Of a stretch of 64,000 nucleotides of DNA, positions 10,347-21,074 are shown one piece after another. The notes below the pieces were generated by a model. It did not search any database and was not told where the DNA came from. It saw only the letters and a program-made list of their open reading frames with translations. The stretch spans positions 4,879,011-4,943,010 of the forward strand of contig CM056564.1 in assembly GCA_029721515.1 (NCBI GenBank), read 5' to 3'. The stretch's first letter is position 1; each line of letters begins with the position of its first letter. The position numbers were made by a program, and so were the translations under genes. The DNA is from Synanceia verrucosa. Lineage: Eukaryota; Chordata; Actinopteri; Perciformes; Synanceiidae.

Positions 10347-11376
10347 CAGTGGTGTGCACTGGGAGGAGGTGTCATGTTCCGTCTGTCTGTTTTAATTAAG
10401 TTGCCCATTTTTGTCTCTGCTTGCATGTTGTCCTGTCACTTCCTCTTTTATTTTGTAGTAATCCTGTCTCCCTCTTGTTTCAGGTGCTGCCTGTGTTCCC
10501 GCCTGTGTGATTGTCTGCCCCGCCCTGATTGTTTCCACCTGTGTCTCATTACCTCATGTTTAAATAGTCCTGTCTCGCTTTTGTCTTTTTGCACGTCCCT
10601 GTCTACAGTTCCTGCGTCTCCAGCATCCTCATTCCTTCCAAGTGTTTTTTTTTTTTTTTGTTTCATAGCCTTTGAGCAGCCGTTTGTTTCTAATTTTTAG
10701 CTTTAGTGCAGTTTTTGTTTCTAGTTTCTAGTCGTATTGCTGTTTTTTTTTGTTTCCAGTCTCGAGCCAAAGTGCAGTCTTCTGTTTCACCTTATGAACG
10801 TAGATTTGATTTGTTTCATCCTCTGGTTCAGAGTGTCTTTTGTTTGATTATTTTTACAGCTTAGTCCCTCCTTATCCTTATTGTGTTGTTCGTTTTGTGC
10901 TTGTTTAATACCTGTTTGCTTAGTATAATTAGATCCTAGTGTCCCTGTCACTAGCACCATTAGTTTTCCCCTGTTTATTCTCCCTTAGTTTTGTTAGCCT
11001 CAGTGTGAGTGTTTTCTGTTGATAAGTGTCCTCACTCACCTGGAGGTGCACACTTTCCTCCATCTCTCTGCTGGGTACACTGTGCTCAGTTGCTGCTGTG
11101 AATCTAAATAAAGACATTTGTCATTGCACCGTACCTTCTGTCTCTGAGTCGTGCGATTGGTTTCTCCTGGAAACCATAGCTTCACAGGGGCCCGATTTTC
11201 TTAAACTGCCCTCTTTGCATGCAAAAAATGCCCTAAAATGCCCTCTTTGGTGGGCAAAAAACATGATGGAATGCCCTGTTGGAGGGCAAAGTGCTCATTA
11301 CAGTGGTGAGAATGCACTGTAGGTGCCCTTTTTTTCTATTCGCCCCTGCTTTTCAAAAAGTCTGTGCACGCCACTG
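10347..11376. mobile_element. hAT-like non-autonomous element with 8-bp target duplication
   Basis: Perfect direct repeat CACATATC at 10339-10346 and 11377-11384 flanks inverted ends CAGTGGTGTGCAC and GTGCACGCCACTG. An 8-bp duplication with CAGNG ends is the hAT signature. The element's own body is short (about 213 bp) because 10370-11186 is a nested LTR. A diverged relative begins at 51497. Confidence 0.88.
10370..11186 (+). mobile_element. Solo LTR nested in the hAT-like element (LTR family L)
   Basis: An 817-bp unit starting TGTCATG and ending TTCACA. It carries a TTTAAATAG box, a late AATAAA (about 11107) and the R-U5-like TGTCTCTGAGTCGTGCG text. The adjacent 5-mers (GGAGG and GGGGC) do not match, so the target duplication is decayed or the ends are slightly off. 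There is no internal gag-pol. Relatives lie at 47457-48132 and 58109-58462. Confidence 0.75.
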
Positions 11377-11750
11377 CACATATCACAGACCTATTCAGAA
11401 TTCTTGACTGCTATTGGTCACATCAAAGGTCCTGGATGTACAGTATATAGGCTTCAACAACACCTTAGGCGCAAAAACAGTAAATACAGCCGGGTGCTTT
11501 TCACTTCAGGTTTGTCTACTTGATGCCATTGTTTTGTCTTCAACTAGATAAACAGGATTCAGTGCCCCGGGAGTGGAAATGACTAAAAGAGGGTCACGGT
11601 CAACTACATGTTGAAGTTCCTCTGGGTTCCCTGGTCTGTTCCACATTGAGCGAGGTCCTTGCCCCACCTTAAGACCACCTGTTTTAGGAAGGAGAGGGCA
11701 TCCTGGAAGCCTGGTGACACAAACCCACAAAGAAGAATTATTCTTTATTA

Positions 11751-12450
11751 AATGGTAAATGGTCTGTATTCATATAGCGCTTTACTATACCTGCAACGAT
11801 ACCCAAGGCGCTTTACAGTATACATCGCATTCACCCATTCACACACTCTGATTGATCTGATTCAGTCTCTCTGACTGGTTTTACTCATTGCACACTTCAG
11901 ACAGGATATACACATGCAGTGAATGGAGAGATGTCAGAGAGAAGGGGCTGCCAGAGCAGTTGGGGTTTCAGTGCATTGCTCAAGGGCACTAGCCTGGGCT
12001 CGCCCATACTTCCTGTGACGCTGCACAAAATTTCGGGTCCAAATCAATCTGGCCAATTTGCCTCTCTCTTCGATTTCAGATTCCCCCAGGAATAGGGACT
12101 GATGAAAATATAGCATTTCAAACAGCTTGATCGAGGCGTGTTTAAGGCAATGACGCTTTGGTTCTTTGGATCAAGCAGTTCTTCGTCGCTACACATACAT
12201 CAGAGGAAAGAGTGGTCTGATTGGTTGAAGCCTTGTCCAGTAGCACATAGTGGCATTTGATTGACGCAGGTTAAGCCCGCCCTCTGAGAACTCTGTTTAC
12301 AAGGTGGCTTGGCCAGACTTCACTCACAGAGCAAGTAGTCACGATAGCCAGGCTACAAGGGCACCTCAGCAGGAGGAGGAACTGCCACCTCTCTAGCTAC
12401 AACTTCAGCTATCACTCCACACTCCATACCTGCTGGATTTGAACCAGCAT
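11751..12450 (+). repeat. Dispersed teleost repeat (AAATGGTCTGTATT type), split by an insertion
   Basis: Contains TATAGCGCTTTACTATACC and later GCAGTTGGGG and TTGCTCAAGGGCAC, words also seen at 34273-34640 and 38215-38420. The repeat is interrupted at 11990-12355 and resumes with GGGCACCTCAGCAGG. Confidence 0.6.
11990..12355. mobile_element. TAGCCTGG element with perfect 9-bp target duplication
   Basis: A 366-bp non-coding unit starting TAGCCTGG and ending CCAGGCTA, flanked by CAAGGGCAC at 11981-11989 and 12356-12364. The host repeat text is continuous across the insertion, which confirms the boundaries. A 9-bp duplication with very short inverted ends fits Mutator-, Rehavkus- or Merlin-like transposition. 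A second member lies at 22793-23358. Confidence 0.88.
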
Positions 12451-13689
12451 TTCTAAATACACACTTTCACTTTCTTTGCTGGCACGGGTGTGTAAAACCA
12501 ATTTTCTTGCAGCCACATAGTAAGTGATGAGTGATAACAATGCTATTAGGATGTAAGGTTTTAAATGTTAGCCAAAATATCAGCCAAGTTGCTGAAATGA
12601 AACTAAACAAAACATTTTATCAGCAAGCTTCAAATAACGAGAAGGAGTCCTCCCTCGTCTGTCAGCTCACTGTAAGATGAGAAGTGTGCTGCAGGTTTTG
12701 ACCCCTGGGTTATTTCTGTTGGGACCACGTCTAACTCAACAGGTCTACAGATCAGCAGGACCCCTGTAGTGTCATCCATACCAGCCAACAGGTATACATG
12801 ACCTCAGTGTCAGTCTGCAGAGACATGTCAAATTACCACATATCCTGGGAATGTCTGCAGTATGTTTCAAATGAGGTCATTTCATTTGCCTACTCTTTCT
12901 AAAACACTGAGGATAACATATGGATGGAGCCAACATCATGTTCGCTCAGTGTTGAGTGATATTCTCCCTCATAGAGACACATTTCCAGGGAAGGAAACCA
13001 ATCAGAGCAGAAGTGGGGATAATAAGGATTCTGGTGTAATTATTGTTTCTCAAAGATAGCTAAAAATATTTAGATGTAGCTGGTAAAATATGACAACACA
13101 TTTGACATTACTACATTCAGTCACATAAACTAAACTATGTTGCATTCACTGTGATCTTTTTTGGGGTCTGTTTTTGGTATTTTTAGCACATTGTTCTCTC
13201 ACAAAACACACATTTTGACATGAAAGTAATCATTTTAGCTGTGCACTTGGATGAATGACAGATGTTATTTTAACTTCCCAGCTGAGTGCTATGTTGCATG
13301 GTGGTGTGGTGGAGTTTATGTATCATCAGTGTTTCGTTTGTTTTGACCATATCTGTGGCCTTTCAGTTAACAGGGTAGTGTGACTTTCACTGAGGACGAC
13401 TTCACTCTGCCTGCCGACATCTGAACACAGCTCATCCCTGCAAGGTGACTGCTGAGCTGTGTCCATTTAGTGACTAGAAAATAACATGAGGATTATATTT
13501 TAATAGACTTTCTCTGGAGAGAGGACAGTCTAAATCTGTAGATACACACTGATATTTTTCAACATGTATGATGTGTTTAGGTGCTGGTGTAAAAGTGGTA
13601 CATCTAATGGATTAAAACAGACCTTGTCAGGTTTATGGCTACAAACCTAACGATGTGAAGACAAACACTAAAAATTAAGGTTTTTTTTT
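12451..13689. other. Intergenic, no gene recognised
   Basis: No coding exon, RNA gene or repeat with clear ends was seen. Confidence 0.4.
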
Positions 13690-14085
13690 AAGGAGAGGAG
13701 GACATGTTACCCAGAATCCATTGCCTCCAGCTTGATGCTGCTCTTCATATCCTTGGATGCTTTCTCTCCATAATATTCTATATGTATTAACTGTTGTTCT
13801 ATGGAGTGTCTGTGTGTGTTTTCATTGTTGATATTCTGTACACATGGCATCTATTTCCTCTAACTGTCCATCCTGGAAGAGGGATCCCTCCTCTGTTGCT
13901 CTTCCTGAGGTTTCTTCCATTTCTTTTTCCCTGTTAAAAGGGTTTTTTTGGGGAGTTTTTCCTTAGTTGATGTGAGGGTCATTGTAAAGGACAGAGGGTG
14001 TCATATCCTGTACAGATTGTAAAGCCGTCTGAGAATAATTTGTAATCTGTGATATTGAGCTATACAGACAAAACTGACTTAACAG
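13690..14085 (+). repeat. Dispersed teleost repeat
   Basis: Contains the common fish repeat text GAGGTTTCTTCCATTTC, TTTTTTTGGGGAGTTTTTCC and GATATTGAGCTATACAGAC. Family assignment is from memory only. Confidence 0.5.
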
Positions 14086-15235
14086 TAGTGAGCTCAGTCA
14101 GCTCTCTCTTTGTGTAGATACTCTGCCAAACACAAAACAAATGGGTTGCCATCACAGACAGTATGCAGGTGAAAATATTTGTTTACACACTTTCAGGTTC
14201 TGAGATGCAGATTGCAAGTGTAGTGCAGTAAAGTCGTCAACACATTCATACCTTTTGATTAATCAAGAATTGATTAACTGGGGCCAATACGGAACTGAGA
14301 TATGAACTTTATATGAAATTCACACTTAAAGAACACAATGAAGTGAAACCTCAAAGTGTAAAATAATGTTAGAGAAAGTAACCACTGCCTTAGTGAGGGA
14401 GGTTTTCTATTTCTGGGGGGAGGAGAGAAGCTTCAGCATCAAGTGTCACTACGACCTCTCAGATCAGTGTTATACTATTAGCACATAGTTGACCCAGGGA
14501 GGCAGCAATACTTTCCCAGAAGCTACTGCAACAACAGCGCTCAGGTCGATGAGACGTGGATTTAATAAAAAGCTGACACAGTTCAAAGCAATTCACTCTA
14601 CTGACCCCTCCATGCTCAAAATGAATTCATAAAAATAACCTTTATTTAGAGGGAAATATTTAAAAAGCCATTTATATTTAATTTATATCCCTAAAATATT
14701 TTCTTGGAATAAAAAAAATCCTGTTTTGTTACACAACAAATAGTGCAGCTTGCTCAGTGCCTCTCTGCACCTGATACTGACATCAGCACCAGGCTCTCAA
14801 CTCACACCAATGGAAACCCATACATGTCATTAGTGGATGTTCACAGCAACTGATGGTTGCTAAGAGACCACTGACCACTGAAGTCAATGGTCACTTATTG
14901 TGGGTCATTAAACTCTTGCCATGTGATTGTTCAAAGCAATCCTTTCCAAACCCTAACTACGCATTATTTTTTTTTGCCTCAACCTAAATTTAAAGTCTGA
15001 AGTTTATTTTGAAAAGACATTATGCAATAGAGGAGAACCTAGAGCATCAGAGTAAAGATGTTAGCGACAGTAGAGCACACAGGGGAAAAGTCCAAAAAGT
15101 AAACCAAACTAATCCTTTAGGAGGAAATACTTCCTGGTCGCAGCATCTTTCTCTGGTTGGCTTAGCATTATATTCTTATCCTAAACCTAAACTAATCTCT
15201 CTCAATATAATATTATATATAATATACAATATATA
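14086..15235. other. Intergenic, no gene recognised
   Basis: AT-rich DNA. The 76-codon ORF at 15009-15239 shows no domain. Confidence 0.4.
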
Positions 15236-15430
15236 CTAAATGAAAAGGAAAAACATATTTTTAATTACATTTGCAATTACATGCAAATTACATGTTAGTG
15301 AAACACAATTATTAGATAAATAAAATGTATTTTACTATTAGTAATGTGAATGGGACTTGTAGCAATAGACATAAAATAAAAAATGCAAATTTTCTGTGCA
15401 AATATTTGTGCTAAATAGCCATGACAGAAT
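15236..15430 (-). mobile_element. LINE 3' fragment
   Basis: Resembles 57855-58030 (TATTTTTAATT, GACTTGTAGnAATAGACAT, TTTTCTGTGCAAA) and therefore the 3' untranslated part of the LINE family seen at 63226-64000. Confidence 0.5.
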
Positions 15431-17306
15431 CATCATTTACAGGTCACTGTATTTAATTGAACATTTAAAGGAAAGGTGAAAAAAGAGAAATATTCTCTGA
15501 GCTGCAGGGAATTTAAATTCCTGATGCCATTTTTTTACAATCTTGAGGAAATGATCCCTAAAATAACAGGGATAAAACAGATGTGTGAAGCGCTGACACC
15601 TCATGTGGTGTCACATGAATTAGTGTCAGTTAAAGACTGTGAAAGTTGAAGCTTGAAAATGAAAAAGATCTGGAGGTGTGGAAAGACGTGAGTAACCTCT
15701 GAAGCCAAAACTGGACCTCAACCACCAGGGAGCAGATTTATTTTCCAACAGTGATTTGTTAAGTTTTTTTAAAGGTCGTTATATCGTGAAACACCTACAA
15801 GCATCATTCTGGAGGGTGTGGACAAAGACAGTTATCTCCAAAACCCGAACAAAATGAAAATAAAACTATCTGCATAAAGAGAAAAAGTAGACTTTTTATT
15901 ACAACTTGAATGAACCTCTAACTGTCAGCCTGTAATACACAGTGTTTTTGTTAAAAGCTGTATTAGCATCAGTAACACATGAAACGAGAGAATTATGGTT
16001 AAAATTAGTATTGTTATTATTATATCCGTTATTTAACCTGGTTTGTCCCATTGACATCAAGGATATTGCAGGAGAGACCTGGCCAACACGTAATTACATT
16101 AAACATGGACATAAAAGATACAATTTTTTTTTTGTTTTTTTTTCTTTGTTTAATACAAATAGAAATTAAATTTACAAAATCAGTTAAAATAAAACAGCTC
16201 AGCACTCATGAAGCCTCGGTATAATGGGATTTGGGAATGACCCAGCTGCAGGTCATTAACAAACAGAGCATGAAGGGTCACAGAGTGGAAAGTTTTCTCA
16301 GATACTCTGTACACACTCCTGCTTGTTGTCAGCTTACACACACAGCAGCACGACCAGCATTTATCCTTCCTGCTGGAGCGTGGAGTGTGGAGGTGAGCGG
16401 CTGAACTTTGAATCACAGTAAACATTATGGATGTCAATATTGATGGTGCTCTGTCGATGTTAAAATGTCAAGAGAGGCTTCTGAAGGCATATTCCGGTCC
16501 AGCAGCAGTCACTCTGTCAGTGCTCAGTGTGAGGAGGAGCTGCAGGACATCCTGACATGCTGCGTCCAGCCAGCTTACCTGACAAGACAGAAACTGTGCT
16601 TCATCAGCCGACATCTACAGTGAGAAAATCATTAAAATTACAAAACAACAGAAGGAGTTTTTAGGAAATTATTGAAGGAAATCTCCATGTCCACGCGTGT
16701 TATATCAGTAGTAAATAAGTAAATAATAATAATAAGTATTGCAGAGATGATAATAGTAATGTAGACGACAACACCAGGGATGTTTCAGAGGTACATGACC
16801 ATGGTTTGTCTCCTCATGCTGGAGTTATATAGACCATATACTGTATAAGACATATAAAGAGTATATAAATAGTAATACTGTATAAAGAGTAAACACCAGA
16901 TTACATGTTCAGAGCATTAAAGTTCTAATAAGATTTAATGGTATAATCATTGTTATTATTAAAGTGACTGCTGACATGTTTGTGTTCATTTTCATTCATT
17001 TATTTGGCACATTTGACCGCTCTGATTGTGACCTTTGACCTCTCACAGTGGGCCAGCACTATGTTGCTGTAAACAGCTATTTTTGCACTATTATCATCCT
17101 CATATTAGTATAACAACCGTAATGTGTACAGCATATCCTGGCATTTGTTTCCTATATTATGTCATTTTACTTCCCTATGTGATCTGTAGGGACAAATAAC
17201 ATGTTCTGAATTGAATGGGATGTTGTGTTTTATTGACTGGTGTTGCAGTTAAATGTCAGAGTTTGTGTAGGAAATTATTGATAATCAGAAAGGGTTAAAA
17301 GTGTGT
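15431..17306. other. Intergenic, no gene recognised
   Basis: No exon with flanking splice sites and no repeat with clear ends was seen. Confidence 0.4.
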
Positions 17307-17437
17307 GCCCTGCGATGAGGTGGTGACTTGTCCAGGGTGTACCCTGCCTTCCGCCCTAAGACAGCTGGGATAGGCTCCAGCCCCCCGCGACCCTATGAGA
17401 GGATAAGAGGTAGATAATGGATGGATGGATGGATAAA
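17307..17437 (+). mobile_element. SINE 3' fragment
   Basis: GACTTGTCCAGGGTGTACCC through GACAGCTGGGATAGGCTCC to an ATGG tail. It lacks the tRNA head. Confidence 0.9.
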
Positions 17438-18305
17438 TAGTCACCATATGTTACCAGGTCAGCGCAGTACTCAAGCAGGTCACTAGATGGCGCACAGCAC
17501 TAAGGGGAATTTAAAATCCCTGAGAGGTAAGGCTGCAGAATAAATCCTGCCATTCTGCCTCTTGTTTCTCCATACAGCTGGATTAATATTCCTCCTATGG
17601 TGTAAAAATAAGTCATGTAAGAGATTTTAAAGTGCTTTCCTTTTGAAACTCTGTCTCTGTCTCTCTCTGTGGTGCTCTCATATCATCTTTCTGAGTTGCA
17701 TTCTGCAGTCTGAATGTAGAGGGATGATTTGACCTCCTGAGACTTTAAGATGCTTTAATTTTGAAACTTTACATCAGAACATCCTGGTGATAGATAGTGA
17801 GTGATCTGATTTTCAGGTTGTTTATGATTATTATGAAGTGATTTTTTTTTTTTTTTTTTTTTTTTACTGTTGGTTGTTTCTTTTTAATTAGGTTCTGAAT
17901 ATACAGGGAAGATTGACAGTATTCTCCAAAACATGGTTGAGTTGAAATTAAGGTAGCAAAGGTTTTCATAAATTCATAGTTTAGCCTTTCAGAACAATAT
18001 CAAACAATTTCTCTCATCGCTTTAGTTCAAAAATCTAAATTAATTCACAACGTGTCCACAGTGTGGACCAGAGGTTAAACTCATGAGATTCAGAGAGCAG
18101 TAGCTGCACCACAGAGACAGTGGAGCCCTTCAGCTGTGCTGCTTTCTAACCAAATACCAACCTTCTAAAAGACCCGCCTTTTGTGCATCGCATTCATTTT
18201 TTTTTACCTCAATATATTTATAAATAAATCAAATAATATATATCATAACATGAGGCTAGTCTTCTGCATCTAAGTTACTTTTTAAATTAATTTAAACTAT
18301 AAATC
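17438..18305. other. Intergenic, no gene recognised
   Basis: Contains a 25-bp T run at 17841-17865 and AT-rich DNA. Nothing else was recognised. Confidence 0.4.
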
Positions 18306-18667
18306 ACTCGGTGGTGTAGTGGTTAGCACTGTCACCTCACAGCAAGAAGGTACCGGGTTCGAATCCCGGCCCGGGGCCTTTCTGTGTGGAGTTTGCATGT
18401 TCTCCCTGTGTCTGTGTGGGTTCTCTCTGGTACTCTGGCTTCCTCCCACCATCCAAAAACATGCATGGGGATTAGGTTAATTGGTTAATTTAAATTGACC
18501 GTCGGTGTGAATGTGAGTGTGAGTGGTTGTCTGTCTCTATGTGTCCTGTGATGAACTGGAGACTTGTCCAGGGTGTACCCTGTCTTTCACCCTAAGACAG
18601 CTGGGATAGACTCCAGCCCCCCCATGACCCTATGAGAGGATAAGAGGTAGAAAATGAATGGATGGAT
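18306..18667 (+). mobile_element. tRNA-derived SINE, near full length
   Basis: Best copy of the family. Pol III A box TGGTGTAGTGG (18312-18322), B box GGTTCGAATCC (18356-18366), then TTTCTGTGTGGAGTTTGCATG, AAAACATGCATGGGGATTAG, GTGTGAATGTGAGTGTGAG and GACAGCTGGGATAGACTCC, ending in an ATGG tail. Other copies lie at 3946, 17307, 25264, 42635, 43341, 44368, 48248, 54527 and 57667. It is not a functional tRNA gene because no cloverleaf or 3' end follows. Confidence 0.92.
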
Positions 18668-18725
18668 ATAAATCACGTCAGCTGTACACCTGTTGCTCTA
18701 CTGTCCTTTGTTTCAGGCTAGTTAA

Positions 18726-19121
18726 AGCTATAGTTGGTAATCTTGGAGAGCTAGCAAAAGAACTAGCAAAATTTGAAAGCGGCACCTCCTCTATGCTCCA
18801 CCTCTCCTCCGTTCAAAGCCACGCCCCCTGTCCTGCTAATATATTCAGTGTGCTGAATATTTCCAGTAATGGTGAAACATGATGTGAGACAGAGTGGGGC
18901 GTGGTCAGGACAAGACATGAAGGCATCTGATTGGCTCTTTCCATTCAGACAGAGTGTCAGTTGATTGGTCAAAGTTTTTACAGTCCTGCAGCTGCCACAG
19001 AGGTCTGATTCTTTTCCTTCCTTTTTCTGAACACATCATGTATTGACTGCTCTCAGGATGGAAGGAACATTTCACCCAGTAGAACAAAAAGAGTTTCTGA
19101 ACAGCATTACAGACTATAGCT
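18726..19121. mobile_element. TTAA-flanked MITE, 396 bp
   Basis: TTAA at 18722-18725 and 19122-19125. Ends AGCTATAGTTGGTAAT and ATTACAGACTATAGCT are inverted. It is non-coding and has a GC-rich CACGCCCCC core. Confidence 0.82.
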
Positions 19122-19125
19122 TTAA

Positions 19126-20897
19126 CCTACACAGTTCCCTCTGCAGCTTTGTAACAGAGTTTATTTAAACATTCAGACTGCCGTGAGTTTAAAACACAAT
19201 ACCTACGCTGAAATAAATGGGAGGGTTGACTAGATTTGGTGTGAATGCAGCCTTTCAGGGTGGACAGGTTTGATGAGGATTTCCTAACAACAACCCCCCT
19301 GCACCTCTCAGGAACAGTGTCTTCCTCCAGTGTCAGACCTCAGTGTTAGACACTGATGCACAAGATGCACCGGCCCTCCATTAACTACAACGTAGGCGCA
19401 TCCATGTGAGTATGCAACACACAGGAAGACGCCTTTAAAGACTAGACTTGCTGACTCAGAGGACAGTTTTAAACAACTAAAACACATCTTGTCAACATAG
19501 TATATCACTAGCAGATGTTTGTTTTTAATACCCTTATTGTTTCTCTAATTCTTCAATATGATACACTCCCTACCTCCTTGTTTATGCTGCTGAACTGAAT
19601 AGCAGGCTCCTATGAAAGGTGCTGTATAAATAAATTCATTCATTCAGTCATTTTTAAGTGTGTTTATTTTCTAGAAAATTACAAACATTATTAAACTTGT
19701 CACAGTTACATGTCTAAAACCCCTGCAGGAACAGTGGGCTACTTTAAGGACGGTGGTAATACAGTGAAATTGGCTGCTGATAGAGATGTCATGTACACTC
19801 TACAGTGGGTGGGAAAGCAAGCTTATAGTGGTTGATGGCTCAAATCCCCTGCTCCTACACCTCTTATGAAGACGCAGAAAGACCTTTCATGTTAACAGGC
19901 TTCTTTTTTAAACACACTCATTTGACCTTGAATGTTCTCAGGCATGAATGTCCATAAATACATCAGCACAAATAAAATGAAAAAAAAAGACAAGACAGGT
20001 ATAGAAATTAAAATAAATAAATCATGTAATCAGAACTTCTCAAATTGAACAATACCAAATTTCTTATGGCTAAACATCTGGGCACTTTTGGTCCTTTCAT
20101 ATTCAAAATCTCTCCCAGCCAAGACAATATACAATTATTTTTGTTTCATAAACAGTATGACTTTAACAAGCACGTATAGTTGTTCAAAACAAATATCTAT
20201 TTTTGGATAAATCTTATTATAAACAATCATAAAAAAAAATAAATCATAAAATTCAGACATTTTAAGCAGTTTGACACGTGTCAGAGAAGTTGTAAAAACA
20301 TGCCTGTGAACTTTTATTTTGTTTGTAAATCACAAACCACAATCTTCCTTCTCAATACACTGTGATATGAAGGCATTTTATTTGGATTTTCAGGGAGCTA
20401 TTAACTGACAGGTCACCCTATTAATCCATGCAAACAGACCAGTATATATTATATTTCATTTATTATTATTATTATTAATGTATTCATGAATTCAGCCCAA
20501 ACCAAATACTGTAGAGGAATCCTTCATTTGCAGCTGAAAATATTTTAGACCCCTTATGTAAACCGTCCCTTAAACGCATTATTAATAGATAACAGGAAAT
20601 GTAATAAACCCATTAAAAGCTACTAAGTAAAATGCATTTGTAGCTAATAGATTTCTTTTTTGTGTTGTGTGGGTTGTTGTTTCATAGTGATACATTCAAG
20701 TTCATCTTATTTATCTAATGTTTGTGTAACAAATAAATGTCATTACTAGCTACACATCACCTCTCATTCTCTCTCTACGTGATGGCTTTTCGTTCACACT
20801 CCAGGAGATCGTTTAACATGATTGTCGACTCGCTGGTTTGGGAAAATAACCTGCTGCAACAAGCTCATCTCCATCATCTAGGATCACATCCTGAGAT
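19126..20897. other. slc27a6 3' flank and intergenic DNA
   Basis: Holds a LINE-like tail near 19540-19650 (GTGCTGTATAAATAAATTC followed by ATTC units) and AT-rich DNA that probably includes the slc27a6 3' UTR. No gene was seen. Confidence 0.5.
20459..20464 (-). terminator. Candidate slc27a6 polyadenylation signal
   Basis: AATAAA on the minus strand, 434 bp downstream of the stop. Other hexamers exist further on (near 20310 and 20372), so the one used is uncertain. Confidence 0.3.
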
Positions 20898-21074
20898 CTA
20901 CAGCTTGCGTTTTCCAGTGAGGATGCTCTGGTAGATAGTGTCTGTTAAAGGGATGTAGCTCTCCTGCTGGTAGTCTAAGACGTACAGGAGGTCACAGATG
21001 GTTGACGGGTTGAAGCCGCTCTGTACTAAGTGGAACTTTTGCTGCTTGAAGGTGCTCGTCATTTTCATCACCTC
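20898..21074 (-). CDS. slc27a6: slc27a6 exon 10 (residues 566-623 and stop)
   Basis: Acceptor CTCCTCAG|GAGGTG. Encodes TSTFKQQKFHLVQSGFNP and ends GKRKL with TAG at 20898-20900. Confidence 0.9.
   Translation of the reverse strand, partial: EVMKMTSTFKQQKFHLVQSGFNPSTICDLLYVLDYQQESYIPLTDTIYQSILTGKRKL

Noticed and set aside
18306..18380. tRNA gene with A and B boxes
   Set aside because: The head is part of a multi-copy SINE with body and ATGG tail; no acceptor stem closes.
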